Assembly: GCF_007655135.1 (NCBI RefSeq)
Contig: NC_045127.1
Coordinates: 3,658,001 to 3,722,000 of the forward strand
Origin: Punica granatum
Taxonomy: Eukaryota; Streptophyta; Magnoliopsida; Myrtales; Lythraceae
Direction of reading: 5' to 3'
Length of the DNA: 64,000 nucleotides
Position 1 is the first letter of the stretch. Every line of letters starts with the position of its first letter. Below, one piece after another: positions 11,876 to 22,100 of this stretch. The translations under genes and the position numbers were made by a program. The notes beneath the pieces are model-generated. The model did not search any database. It was given only the letters and a program-made list of their open reading frames with translations, and was not told the origin of the DNA.

Positions 11876-13665
11876 CTTGGGGAGGATATTTCAAGCGTGG
11901 GGTCGGAGGAGTCATCTGAGTATAGTGGTGATGACGCATCTGAGAGTGATATATATTTTGATAGTGATGATGAGTGCTACAATGTCTTCCCTAAGAGTGG
12001 AGGTAATTTTCTCCAGTGATGTTTTTAGTATTATAAGCACGTCCTTTTCATTTTCATGAACTATAGTTAATGTGCCTGCTCTCCGTATTCTATTTATTAG
12101 TCATAGGTTTTCTCTTCCTCTTTGCTATCTGGTTATGTCGTCGTGGGATATTCATACTATTGACATGTGAAGATGTTCATTTCTCCTGATTTTAGCCTGT
12201 TCCTATTATTTGATTTCTGGAAATATCCATGCGGTTGTGATTGAGGAGATAACAGATGAGGAGAAGGCTGTGAATGGAAAATTCTCAGTCAAAGCAACAG
12301 AAGAAGAACAAACAAAATGGTCCGGTGGAAAATCCGCAGCAAGGTCAAATTGTTCCTAGGAACAGTGCTTCTGTCCCTGTTTTGGAAAGTGAGGATGAAG
12401 ATGGCTTCCCAATTTCAAAGAATGCCTCTGAGAAGAAGTCTGAAGAAGCAGCAGAACAGGTCGACAATGATACAAATGAGAAAGTTCTAAAGAAGAAGAA
12501 GAGAAACGTTAAAACTATTGAGCAAGATGATCAATCAGATAGGTAAAATAGATACTTTCTGGATTCTGATTCCAGATTGGAGGAGTTGTTTACTAACACC
12601 AACCCAACTCCCTCCCTCCCTCCCAAGAACCCTGTGGCGAGTATTTTTATTGGTCATTCAAGATAGTTTCCATCTCTAGTTTGAAAATGGTGGTTTTACC
12701 TTTTCTATTTGTACATCTTATGAGAAAACATTAACAAGTTTTAATTGTTTCTTTTTTTGTAAGTTTAACATGTTGCATTTTTCCCATGTTTTGGTCGTTC
12801 CAAGGAACTAAGTGTTGTGCTCAATCGTGGTTTTGAGTTGTCTCTTGTATTTTGACTTGAATGACAGGCAGAAGAAGGGGAAGAAGCAGAAGAAACTTGA
12901 TAAAGAAGGAAAAAATGATAAAGAGCTCAATGAGGTCATGGATGATCGGAAAGAGCTCAATGAGGTCACAAATGGGGAAGCACATCAAGTTTTGCCTCAG
13001 GAGCCCCCAGATGATAACAAGTTGGAACTCGATCCCTTTGTTGGCCCTTCACTTCGTGTTTCTGTACTTTTTAAAATACCATTGTGATGCTTTTTTCATC
13101 ACTGCAAGGTATTACCTTTAATGTGAATTGTTGCTTGTATTCACCAGTGAAAATCAAGCTGAAAAGAAAAAGAAGAACAAAAAATCACAAGATTCAGGGG
13201 ATCAACAATCTATAACTAAGGGGGAGAAGGAAGAAAAGCCGTCTCAAGTGAGGACTTTCCCAAACGGCATGGTCGTTGAGGAACTTGCAATGGGCGAGCT
13301 TCAGAAGAACGGCGAGATATTCGACTCTAATGTGGGAAGAGCACCTTCCAAATTCCATCTAAGTATGCTCATAAGACAAAAATTTCAGGATATTATTGTT
13401 CTATTGGTATCAATTCAGCATTCTGCTTGTTTTAATTGTAATCTCTGCTTTGTGTTTGCAGGTATAGGGCAAGTTATAAAGGGTGGGATGTTGGATTTAA
13501 TGGTAAGAAGCATTCAACCATTCCTGGGATAACTAGCAGTTTCTATGTTCCATCTGCTAATTGACGACTTCGCGGTGTTGTTTTTTCCCTTTTTGAATTG
13601 TCGGGAATGCGTATCGGAGACAAGAGAAGGCTCGCGATTCCACCTTTGATGGGGCATGCGTTTTT
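11876..13665 (+). pseudogene. Broken nuclear FKBP-type peptidyl-prolyl isomerase (FKBP43/53-like)
   Basis: Exon remnants in family order are: an acidic block at 11876-12002 (Asp/Glu/Ser-rich); VVIEEI at about 12234 with a Lys-rich linker to 12545; a Lys-rich exon at 12870-13035; and 13149-13364 with VRTFPNG, EELAMG and IFDSNVGRAP. Then come GIGQVIKG at 13462 and MRIGDKRRL...IPP at 13604-13660. The family are nuclear histone-chaperone prolyl isomerases. Lesions: expected acceptors read TGCGG (12231) and TCGGG (13601) instead of ending AG; there is one extra base near 12280; about 20 residues are missing at 13295; one T is missing at 13484; and the domain stops after MGHA. The 5' exons are not found. 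Introns are kept, so this is not a processed copy. Confidence 0.85.
12930..12986 (+). repeat. Short tandem duplication in the FKBP pseudogene linker
   Basis: The motif AAAGAGCTCAATGAGGTCA occurs at about 12920-12940 and again at 12950-12968. It gives the repeated peptide KELNEV in the lysine-rich linker exon. Confidence 0.7.
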
Positions 13666-13933
13666 TCTAAGTTATTACTACTTTAGACCATTTATCGGCA
13701 TCGCATGCATTGATTTTTCGGTCGGGGATGGGAAGTCATCGATCTTTTTCTTGGAGTAAATTGTGAATTATTAGGTCATCGGGGATTCAATCAATCCTGA
13801 AATATATTGTGTGATAGCAAGGCCTGGGAATTGGGATAATGATGGGGCTTTTTCCAAAACTTCACCACAGTGTCAGTTTGAGATGGAAGCACATATATCT
13901 AGTGCTCGTGTCTATCCATCTGATTCTCTTTGT

Positions 13934-14159
13934 TAAAATCTGTGGAATTGTTACCAACGTGGGTTGGTTCAAGCGGCTCGGCGCTTGTTCCGCTTAAGCA
14001 AGGTCTCGGGTTCGAGTCCTTGTGAATGCAGAAAATTCACGCTGGGAGAGATTTACCCCTTAGTGGGCCGATCCGGCTCGACTGGATTAGTCGGGGTCCA
14101 ATTAGGCTTCCGAATATCAGTGTTCAGACCGAAAAAAAAATAAAATCTGTGGAATTGTT
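13934..14159 (+). mobile_element. SINE (Au-like) with perfect 19-bp target-site duplication
   Basis: The insert 13953-14140 (188 bp) is flanked by identical 19-mers TAAAATCTGTGGAATTGTT at 13934-13952 and 14141-14159. The 5' part is tRNA-like, with GGTTGGTTCAAGCGG as an A box and GGTTCGAGTCC at 14009-14019 as a B box for RNA polymerase III. The body continues with TTTACCCCTTAGTGGGCCGA and CGACTGGATTAGTCGGGG, a layout I associate with Au SINEs of flowering plants. The 3' end is an A-rich tail. The perfect duplication implies a rather recent insertion. It lies about 290 bp past the end of the FKBP pseudogene. Confidence 0.9.
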
Positions 14160-14457
14160 GCAGTTACGGGGCCAAACTCGTGGCTTGTGTTCGACGTTGA
14201 GCTGGTTGATGTCCAATAAATCTACACTTGCCCTTTGCTCTAATAAGCATCTCTCGTCTCTCCTACCATAGTACAGCTCTCACCAAAGTCGAGCTTACTT
14301 CAACAAGTATTTTGCCCGACAAAATACACATGTTTTCTCAATTTTCTTCACAGAAGAGTAAACCACATTTCAGAATCTCATCTTATTCATCCATTTGGAA
14401 AGACTATTTGTTGTGATCGAGGATTTATGTTTTGCCTCCTGTCAACTGTTCCGATAG
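14160..14457. other. Spacer, nothing recognised
   Basis: About 300 bp between the SINE and the following MITE. I see no continuation of the missing FKBP C-terminus. Confidence 0.4.
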
Positions 14458-14460
14458 TAA

Positions 14461-14710
14461 CGGTGTGTTTAGTTTTAGAGTTAAATATAGTTGAGTTTTG
14501 ATTTTAATTGGGTTGTAATGATTATATTGTTGAATTATGAGAAAAAGTAATGAATAGTTGAAAGAATTTAATATTAAAAATTGAATCCAATGATTAAAAA
14601 AATTGAAGAAAATGGAAAAAGTAATAATTGTATCGTTAACTTTTATTGTATAATGAATAAAGTTAAATTTAGAGTTAAAATTTTAAAAATCGACCTTAAA
14701 ATCAAACTGG
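14461..14710. mobile_element. PIF/Tourist-like MITE with TAA target duplication
   Basis: The 250-bp AT-rich element is bordered by TAA at 14458-14460 and 14711-14713. Its ends form imperfect inverted repeats: GTTTAGTTTTAGAG on the left and, read inverted, GTTTGATTTTAAGG on the right. The interior has TGATTATATTGTTGAATTAT, also found with small changes near 36562 and 52927. There is no coding capacity. The 3-bp target and termini fit mobilisation by a PIF/Harbinger transposase. Confidence 0.65.
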
Positions 14711-16068
14711 TAATAATGTTGTTGGCGTTATTAGTGAAGTAACCTTTATCTTGAAGTGACCGCCTTTCTCTTCCCCAGCCATCTCTCTTGGTCCGCCGAC
14801 AACGAGAGAATCCATACTCGGTCAACATCATCATAAATCTCAACGATGTCATACTTGTGACTTGTGAGAGACTCGAATTGCAGCCCGGTGTGGTAAACGC
14901 GCATTCGATGTTCTATGGTTTTTTGAGGAAAAGTTTCATAGGTTTGTAAGGTGACTCATTGGTCCTAGATTTATCCAAATAAACTAATTTCGGCCAATGA
15001 TTTGCAATCTCATGTGATCTTATGGCTCCATATAGAAAATTTTCCTGCGTTTCGACCCGGTGCGGTGAAATTCTAACGATTATCAGAGTTTATTGGAATA
15101 AATCGGTTTTGGAATGCTCATAGTCATAGTACATAATTTATTGAGTCTTCGTAGAAGAGTCATCTACTTCAAAGTAGATCTCCCCGTTCGTTCCGTGCAG
15201 ACGACGGATACGGATCCAAGAACGGTGCCACAAAAGCCAAATCCCTCCGAACTAGCCGAGTGGCTCCTTAGCACGGGTTCCGTCAAAATATTATTTTTAT
15301 TTTAAAAAATTTAAGATCATTAAATAATATCTATACATATAACAAAGTCTTCTCATTTATTTCAAATACACTATATTATATAAATATAAATTATTAAAAA
15401 AAAAGAAATCTAGACATCGAATTTTATGATGAGATTATTAAAATAATTTTGAAAATAAAAATCAATAAGCAACAACCTAGAAAATTCCTTTCAGAAAATA
15501 TATACTAACATATACTTATTAAATTCATTCAAAAACCGTGCTTTCTGGGATCATATACTGACATATTCATATTATGTATAATTATGTACTAATATATATT
15601 TATTTTGATGTTAATATTTATGCAATGAAATATTAATTTTTATTTTTAAAAATTCAAGATTATTAAATACTATCGTTATATAAAAATTCTTCTTATTAAT
15701 TTCGAATACATTATGTTATATAAATTATTAAAATTAATGACATCAAGAAATCGAACTTTATGATAAGTCATCTTAAAAAATATTTTTTATTAGAGATAAT
15801 TTCGAAAATAAATAAAATAAAATCCTAAAAAGTTCCATTAAGAAATTTCATATTGCTTTCGATTAGAGATAACTATAGTATTTAAAAGATTTTGTGATAT
15901 TCTCACTCTTTTTTAAATGGAATATTATAACAAAAAATTATTCCGAAAGATTTTGTTACTAATTTTATAATAAAAATAATTTATAGTTTTTAAGAAATCG
16001 AGAAAATTTCATTGAGAAATAGAGCGTTCTGAGACCATCTGGTCGGATTCACCTCGTATCTTGTTTTC
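14711..16068. other. AT-rich spacer
   Basis: Very AT-rich from 15280 on. A GC-richer island at 15170-15290 has an open frame of about 60 codons with no recognisable domain. No gene is called. Confidence 0.45.
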
Positions 16069-16090
16069 ATATATATATATATATATATAT
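16069..16090. repeat. (AT)n microsatellite
   Basis: An uninterrupted AT dinucleotide run of roughly 11 units. Confidence 0.9.
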
Positions 16091-16282
16091 AATCTCCTAA
16101 GATTTTATGATTATATATAAAAGCTTCCATTCAAATGGGCCAAAGGTACTCATCCACTTGGGCTTTGCCTTGCGTCTGGTGGGTTTATGTCAGGCCGAAC
16201 GTTTTGAAGGGTGGAAGAATTCTGGGGATGTCACATGAGCACGCAGCTCAGCAAATTATTGTACTGTCATTGATTGTTCTTC

Positions 16283-16510
16283 CGTCAATCGACTAAAAAG
16301 GTCGTCAACTGTAACAAACATGCCACAGACTACAGTCCACTGGGAAAGGAAAATTGATAAATAATGCCTTTTGTCACTAATTATGCTCAAGTAAATTAGG
16401 CGGTACACATGCCATGTGTCCCCATTGAAGTTTTTCGGCAATCGAGTAAAAGTACTCGACTCTACAAACATGCCACAGTCTCTATCGAGGAAGGAAAATT
16501 AGACAATAAT
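16283..16510. repeat. Imperfect direct repeat around ACAAACATGCCACAG
   Basis: Units at about 16283-16375 and 16438-16510 share TCAATCGA(C/G)TAAAA, ACAAACATGCCACAG and GGAAGGAAAATT in the same order, separated by about 60 bp. Function is unknown. Confidence 0.6.
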
Positions 16511-16812
16511 ATCCGTTCGCAAGACTCAAATATGCCAAATGCATCTTGGCTCACTTGATGCTGAAGAAGATATTGGTCATCCTTCTGTAGCTGTGTCTGC
16601 AGAAGTTACTGGGCGAGAAAATGCGAAGAGCAACACAAATGAAGTTACCAAAATTTACTTGCATAAATAAATGCACTTCCTCCACACTTTGGTCTGCCTT
16701 CTTTGATGAAAGATGAGTCAGAGCCACCTAAGAAAAAATTTAATTTACGGGATTGGACTTTCCTAGCATAATGCATAAATGGACTCCCGTGAATTGATAA
16801 ACATCAATTATC

Positions 16813-16813
<1 letters not shown>

Positions 16814-16850
<37 letters not shown>
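16814..16850. repeat. (CT)n microsatellite upstream of the Gnk2-like gene
   Basis: An unbroken TC run of about 18 units, roughly 350 bp upstream of the start codon at 17199. Confidence 0.95.
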
Positions 16851-16854
<4 letters not shown>

Positions 16855-17114
16855 CTCCTTCAAGTCCATCGAACACGATGAACGCAGAATCTGTATAAGA
16901 TCCACGCACAACATCGTACTCAGTAATCGATTTTATAATCGGCTGCTCATTAATTAGTTTGCTGTGATTTGCAGTTAGACGAATTGCAATGCATACGCGG
17001 TTTCCTGCCGAATATTTGACAGAAAAGCCAACCAAGGGAAATGCTTTGAACTGAAACAAACAAAAGTTGGAGGAAATCTCAGAAAAACTCCGATCATACC
17101 AAAGTGGTTCTTCC

Positions 17115-17126
17115 CTCATATATATC
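17115..17126 (+). promoter_or_regulatory. Candidate TATA box of the Gnk2-like gene
   Basis: CTCATATATATCC lies about 80 bp before the ATG at 17199, which suits a short leader. This is position and composition only. Confidence 0.4.
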
Positions 17127-17198
17127 CTAAGGCTTTCATTTCTACCTCAACAAGAGACTACATAAAACGTACCGGAGAAAGGAAGAAGAAGGCTTACC

Positions 17199-17615
17199 AT
17201 GGATGCTATCGTAAGAGCTGCAGCAATCGCAATCGGGCTACTCTGTATCTATAGCAGTGCCATATGTTCTGCAGGTACACCGGACGGGACAGTACTGTCG
17301 AAAATCTGCAATGGCGTAGAATTTTCATCTAAGCAGTACGATGAGAATCGGAGGTATGTCATCTCCCAATTGTTGCACAACACCCCAAAAGTTGGCTTCA
17401 ACTATTATGAGCGGTCTCCATCGTCCGACCATATTATCTATGGGCATGCAGCATGCAAAGGAAAACTTTCAAAGGGGGATTGCGAATGGTGCCTAGGAGA
17501 CGCTGTCAAAGAGCTATTTCGTGATAGACATGAGTGTCCTTTATATACCACAGGGGCTCAAATTCATCTCCAGGACTGTAGGTTAAGGTTCGAGGTTTAT
17601 GAGTTTGACGATTGA
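17199..17615 (+). CDS. Secreted ginkbilobin-2-like (Gnk2/DUF26) cysteine-rich protein
   Basis: A single exon of 138 codons with ATG in good context (ACCATGG). A signal peptide is likely: a hydrophobic stretch at residues 6-22 ends around CSAG at 23-26. One DUF26 domain follows with the signature C-x8-C-x2-C at Cys86, Cys95 and Cys98. Three more cysteines, 37, 113 and 127, complete the usual six of three disulfides. Single-domain members resemble ginkbilobin-2, an apoplastic antifungal protein that binds mannose through an Asn, an Arg and a Glu. Here Asn38 and a Glu near 132 are in place, but the position expected to be Arg (about 121, in GAQIHLQDC) is Gln, so sugar binding may be weak. The protein is probably extracellular; its role is inferred from the family only. 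Confidence 0.88.
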   Translation: MDAIVRAAAIAIGLLCIYSSAICSAGTPDGTVLSKICNGVEFSSKQYDENRRYVISQLLHNTPKVGFNYYERSPSSDHIIYGHAACKGKLSKGDCEWCLGDAVKELFRDRHECPLYTTGAQIHLQDCRLRFEVYEFDD

Positions 17616-17877
17616 AATTTAAACTCGACCTACCAACAAGAATGACATCACGTAATGACGTTCTCTATGTAAAACATGTCCTCTGTATGTACTATGTTTT
17701 GAGCTCGAGCCCACACGGAGCGGTAATTAACAATATGATGATGTACTCTCGACCAAGTTACAAATAATTCTACGTTAATTAGACGATTAGACGCATAAAA
17801 GATAACTGCTAGCTCCGTTTCCAGGTTTTCAAGCATGTATTAAACATTCCCTTCTTGCTACGTAGGTCTATCCTTAT
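17616..17877. other. 3' flank of the Gnk2-like gene
   Basis: Probable 3' UTR and spacer. I see no gene. Confidence 0.4.
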
Positions 17878-18069
17878 TCATGGACCATAGTCCATGTGGC
17901 CCTACACAACGTCGGGATGTGGCACGTGCGGTCGGTGTTTTGGGCGCGATAGTACCACAGGCAGCAATTCTACTTCCATGTCTACACTGACTCGACCTCG
18001 CTGAGGGACGAGTACCCCATCCCAAAGAACGCGCTACTCTATGGGAGGGCCAGTGGTCACCACACCTGA
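17878..18069 (+). pseudogene. Multicopper oxidase (SKU5-similar / ascorbate oxidase-like) C-terminal fragment
   Basis: The plus frame from TGG at 17881 reads WTIVHVALHNVGMW, then the RS...WAR region. After an in-frame TAG at 17950-17952 it continues with QQFYFHVYTDSTSLRDEYPIP and LLYGRASGHHT, ending at TGA 18067-18069. This is the C-terminal end typical of plant SKU5-similar/Bp10-type multicopper oxidases, just after the last cupredoxin domain. The internal stop and the absence of all upstream exons show a dead fragment. No introns interrupt the remnant. Confidence 0.8.
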
Positions 18070-18232
18070 CCATTTTGAAGCTTCCCCAGGGAGAATGGCG
18101 TCGACAACTTTTTTCCGGAGAGCAGATCGGGCGAGAAGGAGAAGTCCGCGCATTGGTTAAGTAGCTATTGGAAATATTCTTCAATATCCTTAGTAGCGTT
18201 TTACTGCTATATACTGGTAGCCAAATAATTTA

Positions 18233-18427
18233 TGGTACGTTTGGTTTTAGAATTAAAGTAACTTTGATTTTGATTGTGAAAAATGAGAAATGATTGTGTA
18301 GTATGTTGAGTTAAAGTTAAAGTTAAAATTTTTAACTTAGAAGATGTGTATTTTTATTGTGTAATATGTTGAGTTAAAATTACAAGTTAAAATTTTTGTA
18401 ATTTTAATTGCGAAACCAAACGGAGCA
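18233..18427. mobile_element. PIF/Tourist-like MITE with TTA target duplication
   Basis: A 195-bp element between TTA at 18230-18232 and TTA at 18428-18430. The left end is TGGTACGTTTGGTTTTAG. The right end read inverted is TGCTCCGTTTGGTTTCGC, and matches continue into AATTAAA. Inside, TATGTTGAGTTAAA occurs twice. It has no coding capacity. Ends and target match PIF/Harbinger-mobilised MITEs and resemble those of the elements at 14461 and 30704. Confidence 0.8.
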
Positions 18428-18430
18428 TTA

Positions 18431-19057
18431 TTTTCCGCTAAGGTTCTTGCTATATTTATGATGGGAGAGGTTATTGGACTAACTACCATATATGTATGGA
18501 TTGTTTTGGGGACCTCAGCTTGAGATCGATAACATTGTTTTCCACGGAAGATCGATATATATTTCACGTATTTTCTCGATAATCAAGTGTTCGATGCTTT
18601 TTATGGTGTCGGATATCAAATAAAAAACATTCATGTGAAGATAGTGTAGTCCGCTCGAAAACCCGAGGTTAGTACTTTGTTGTGGATAAGATTGGGTAGA
18701 GGGGCATTACAATTAACATTAACTGCATGAAACATATCATAACGTTATTTTGGTGATCCATCACTGAACGTTCATGAGGATAGCCGTGGATATCACTCGA
18801 AGCGGTGCGGTGACCCATACGGATGCCGTGAAGAGGCTCAATTTGAACTTCCGGTTGCTGAAATTGGCTCTTGGTGGAAGAGTTCCAGGAAAAAGAGAGG
18901 AAAATTTTTGGAAAACATTATGAGAGGATGAAAATGGAAAAACAAAATACAAACTTTTGGGACCAAAGTATAATTTTCGATAAATTTAAGAAAGTTCTCC
19001 ACCATCCTCTGCCCGGACACTGCGACATAGAACGCTGCAGTTTGCCGCCATTGCCGC

Positions 19058-19059
<2 letters not shown>
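18431..19059. other. Spacer and PUS10 upstream region
   Basis: No gene is seen. The last part is the likely PUS10 promoter. Confidence 0.4.

Positions 19060-19089
<30 letters not shown>
19060..19089. repeat. (GA)n microsatellite in the PUS10 leader
   Basis: An uninterrupted GA run ending 15 bp before the PUS10 start codon. GA-rich leaders are common in plants. Confidence 0.95.
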
Positions 19090-19091
<2 letters not shown>

Positions 19092-19104
19092 GTCTTAGTC
19101 TGGA

Positions 19105-22100
19105 ATGGCAGACAGATCAGGGGAAAGCGTCGAGCTGGAGCAGCTGCTGGAGGATCGAGGCATTAAGGGTGTCGCCGGCCACGGTGACGCCGACTTGCGT
19201 GCCTTCAACTACCTCATCCGTTCGCTGCCTTCTGAAGCAGTGAAGGATTTGCTCTCAGTCGGGGTTCGCTCTCGTCTCCTTTCTTTGTATTTCGGTCGTC
19301 TCTGATAAAAACTAGTTCTGCTTTCTTACCATTGAAAGATCAATGGGTCGAAAGTTTCAAATCTCTCTCTTTGGGGTTGAGTACTGGAACCATGGTTGAT
19401 TTGCCCAGTGCACTACCCTGTTTCAGATATGCAGCCGTTGCATCTTACGTTTGTTTGGGATTCCAGAACCCGTAGGATGTTCGCCGTTGCCTTTGGCATC
19501 TATCTTTTGCCGAGTTCTTGGTGTGTTGGAGTCACCGGAAAATGTGGAGGATAGTGGGGTTGAGGAGGATGAAGGGATTAAGGAAGCTTGTAGGTCTGAG
19601 GAATCGGATGCCGAGCCAGCTGTATGCAACATATGTTTAGGTATCTTGCAGTTCAGTTGTAATGATGACAAGAAAGTACTAGAGAGGAAGGAAGGTGCTG
19701 ATGGTTTGGCTACTACCATTGCTGAGGTGGTCAAGCAACAAGGTCACCAAATTGATAGCTTCTCGCTCGAGGTTTCTGTTCCACCAATAGTACAAGAGAA
19801 CGAACGCAAAGTTTGGTGAGCTCACTGTAGTTAAGCTTAGAAGATATTGATAAATTTATGCTTACACTCATTTATCTTCGGAATACCTCCCCTGTTACCT
19901 TCGAAATAGGATATGATGGTGCTTGTGACTTCTTAGGAATCTGAAGGGCGTAGATACCTTAGACCATGCATATGCTGTTTTCTCTAACGACTTTGTGCAT
20001 CGTCCTGGGGAAAAATTGTTTTACCTGTTGACTATAAACGACTTAGTTGCTTAGGGAGTGGTAAAGTATGCTTTGATTTCATGTGCAGGTTATCTATGAA
20101 AAGAAAATACGGATCTCATATATTGTTCCAGGAGAAGTCAACATCTGAATGCATTTCTTTAAAGGATGCTTTAAAATCTTTAATTGTGGTTCCTCTTGAG
20201 GAGTTACTGGTAAGGAAGATTATGTTTTGATCAGATCTCTGCATTATATTATCACTCATGTTGGGATTATTCGATCTTGATTGACCAATGGCATTGTTAC
20301 TCGGTGCAAGAAATCTTTCAAGAATTTTAACTCCTTTGAAGTATATAGTTGGTAACAGGGGATATTGCCAGCATAAGGACAACAAATCTATGACAAAATT
20401 TCACCTGGGTTATTAAGCTGGTTAACCATGGTTATGAGTGCTGCACTGTTAGATGATGTACTTTTGTTGCATCCTAAAATTCTACTAATTTATTATCAAC
20501 TTGAAGTTTTGCAGGGTGCTAAATCTGGCAAAGACGCATTCAAGATTCGTTTGACGTATACTGAACCATCAAACAAAATCGAGAGGGATCAGCTACCAAA
20601 GAAAAGGAAAATAGGTACTTTATCCTCTGGTTTTTTTTTTTTTTTTTCATAGGTGTTTAGCATTAGGTCCTGTGATGATTCATAGGCATACCAATTTGGA
20701 GAATGCATTGTAACTTTTGTATTTTGCATTATGCTACTTTGATATTACTGTATATCGATAGTTATTTTCTTAGATAAGTGCTCGAGAATTTAGTTAGGCT
20801 TGATTATTCAAGAGTTATTTAATTTTTTTTAGTTGCTATGGTGCCTCATAGCACAAGTTATTTCATCAAGTAATTTTATTACCAGGGTAGTGCTCCATCT
20901 AATCCTGAGGATTTCAGATTCTAGTTCGTTTCATCATATCTTTTAGAAAATCTTGTCATACTGAAATTGGACTAACGTTACTATTTGCTCGGGCATAATT
21001 AGATTGAAGTTGACAACGACGATATTGATAATTATATACCTATTGCTAGATCTCTTCTAGTATCATAGCAGTGAATGACAGATATTGTTATGCGACTTGT
21101 GTAGAATAGCTGTGGTGCTGGAATTTACAAACTTACTCAAGCTTGTGGTCTACTTTTATTTTAGGAACCGAGAATGGCTCGGACATGGTCGATGAGTTAA
21201 CAACTGCTGGTGCTGGATGTACTGATAATAGTGCCTGGGAAGAGACTTCAATCAATGGGACATATTTTAATGGTCAAGCTGACCCTGAGATTTCTGAGTG
21301 CTTCAAGTTGTTGCCAAAGAAGGTATTTATATTCTTGCCATCATCTTAGAAATTTTCAAGATTAAATGAATTACGGTCCTGGCAATTCCAGGGTTAAAAA
21401 AAGGTTCTAAATGTTGAATTCTTTCTTCCACGTGATATGTCATCACTGTGATGATAACGATTAAATAGTTAAATTGAGGCTGAGGGTGGAAAATTTATTG
21501 TCAATTGACTTTTAATGGAGACTTTTAAGGAAGCATATGGACTGATATTAAGTATGGGCAAGATAATAGAAAGGGAAGTATCTCTAGCACAAACAACTAC
21601 TACAATTTGAGTTTCTGGTTTATACTAAGAAAAATCCTTGCTCTTTCATGTGCTTTAAGTAGCAGTTATTGGTTAATACTGCAATACAGCTCAACAGCCG
21701 AGTTCTTGAATGTTTTAGGTCATGGAACCTTGCTCCTTTTCATTGCATTGCTCTAGGAATCCTATCTACTTTAGTGGTAGATACCTGAAGGTGAGTTTTC
21801 AAGTTTCAGTCATAGAAGATCTTTCAGAACTGGCATTACATTTTTGGCTGTTATAAAGTTAAACATAAATTTGCAAATTTTACGTGTCCTTTTTACGCTT
21901 ATTTTTACTATTTGTTGAACATTTGACACAAGATATTGTTTTGGATCGTTGTTTATGTGCATAAATCTTATTTTATGGATTAATCCTGGTTATATATGTA
22001 ATCAGTGGAGCATGGTTTGCAACTTTCATCATGTGCTGGGTTTTCTATGATTCAGAATAAAACAATTTTTGGCTCCAGCAAGTTTGACATCAATCATGAA

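Noticed and set aside
13970..14040. tRNA gene
   Set aside because: The A and B boxes belong to a SINE. The sequence does not fold into a full cloverleaf with a proper acceptor stem, and target duplications flank the whole 188 bp.
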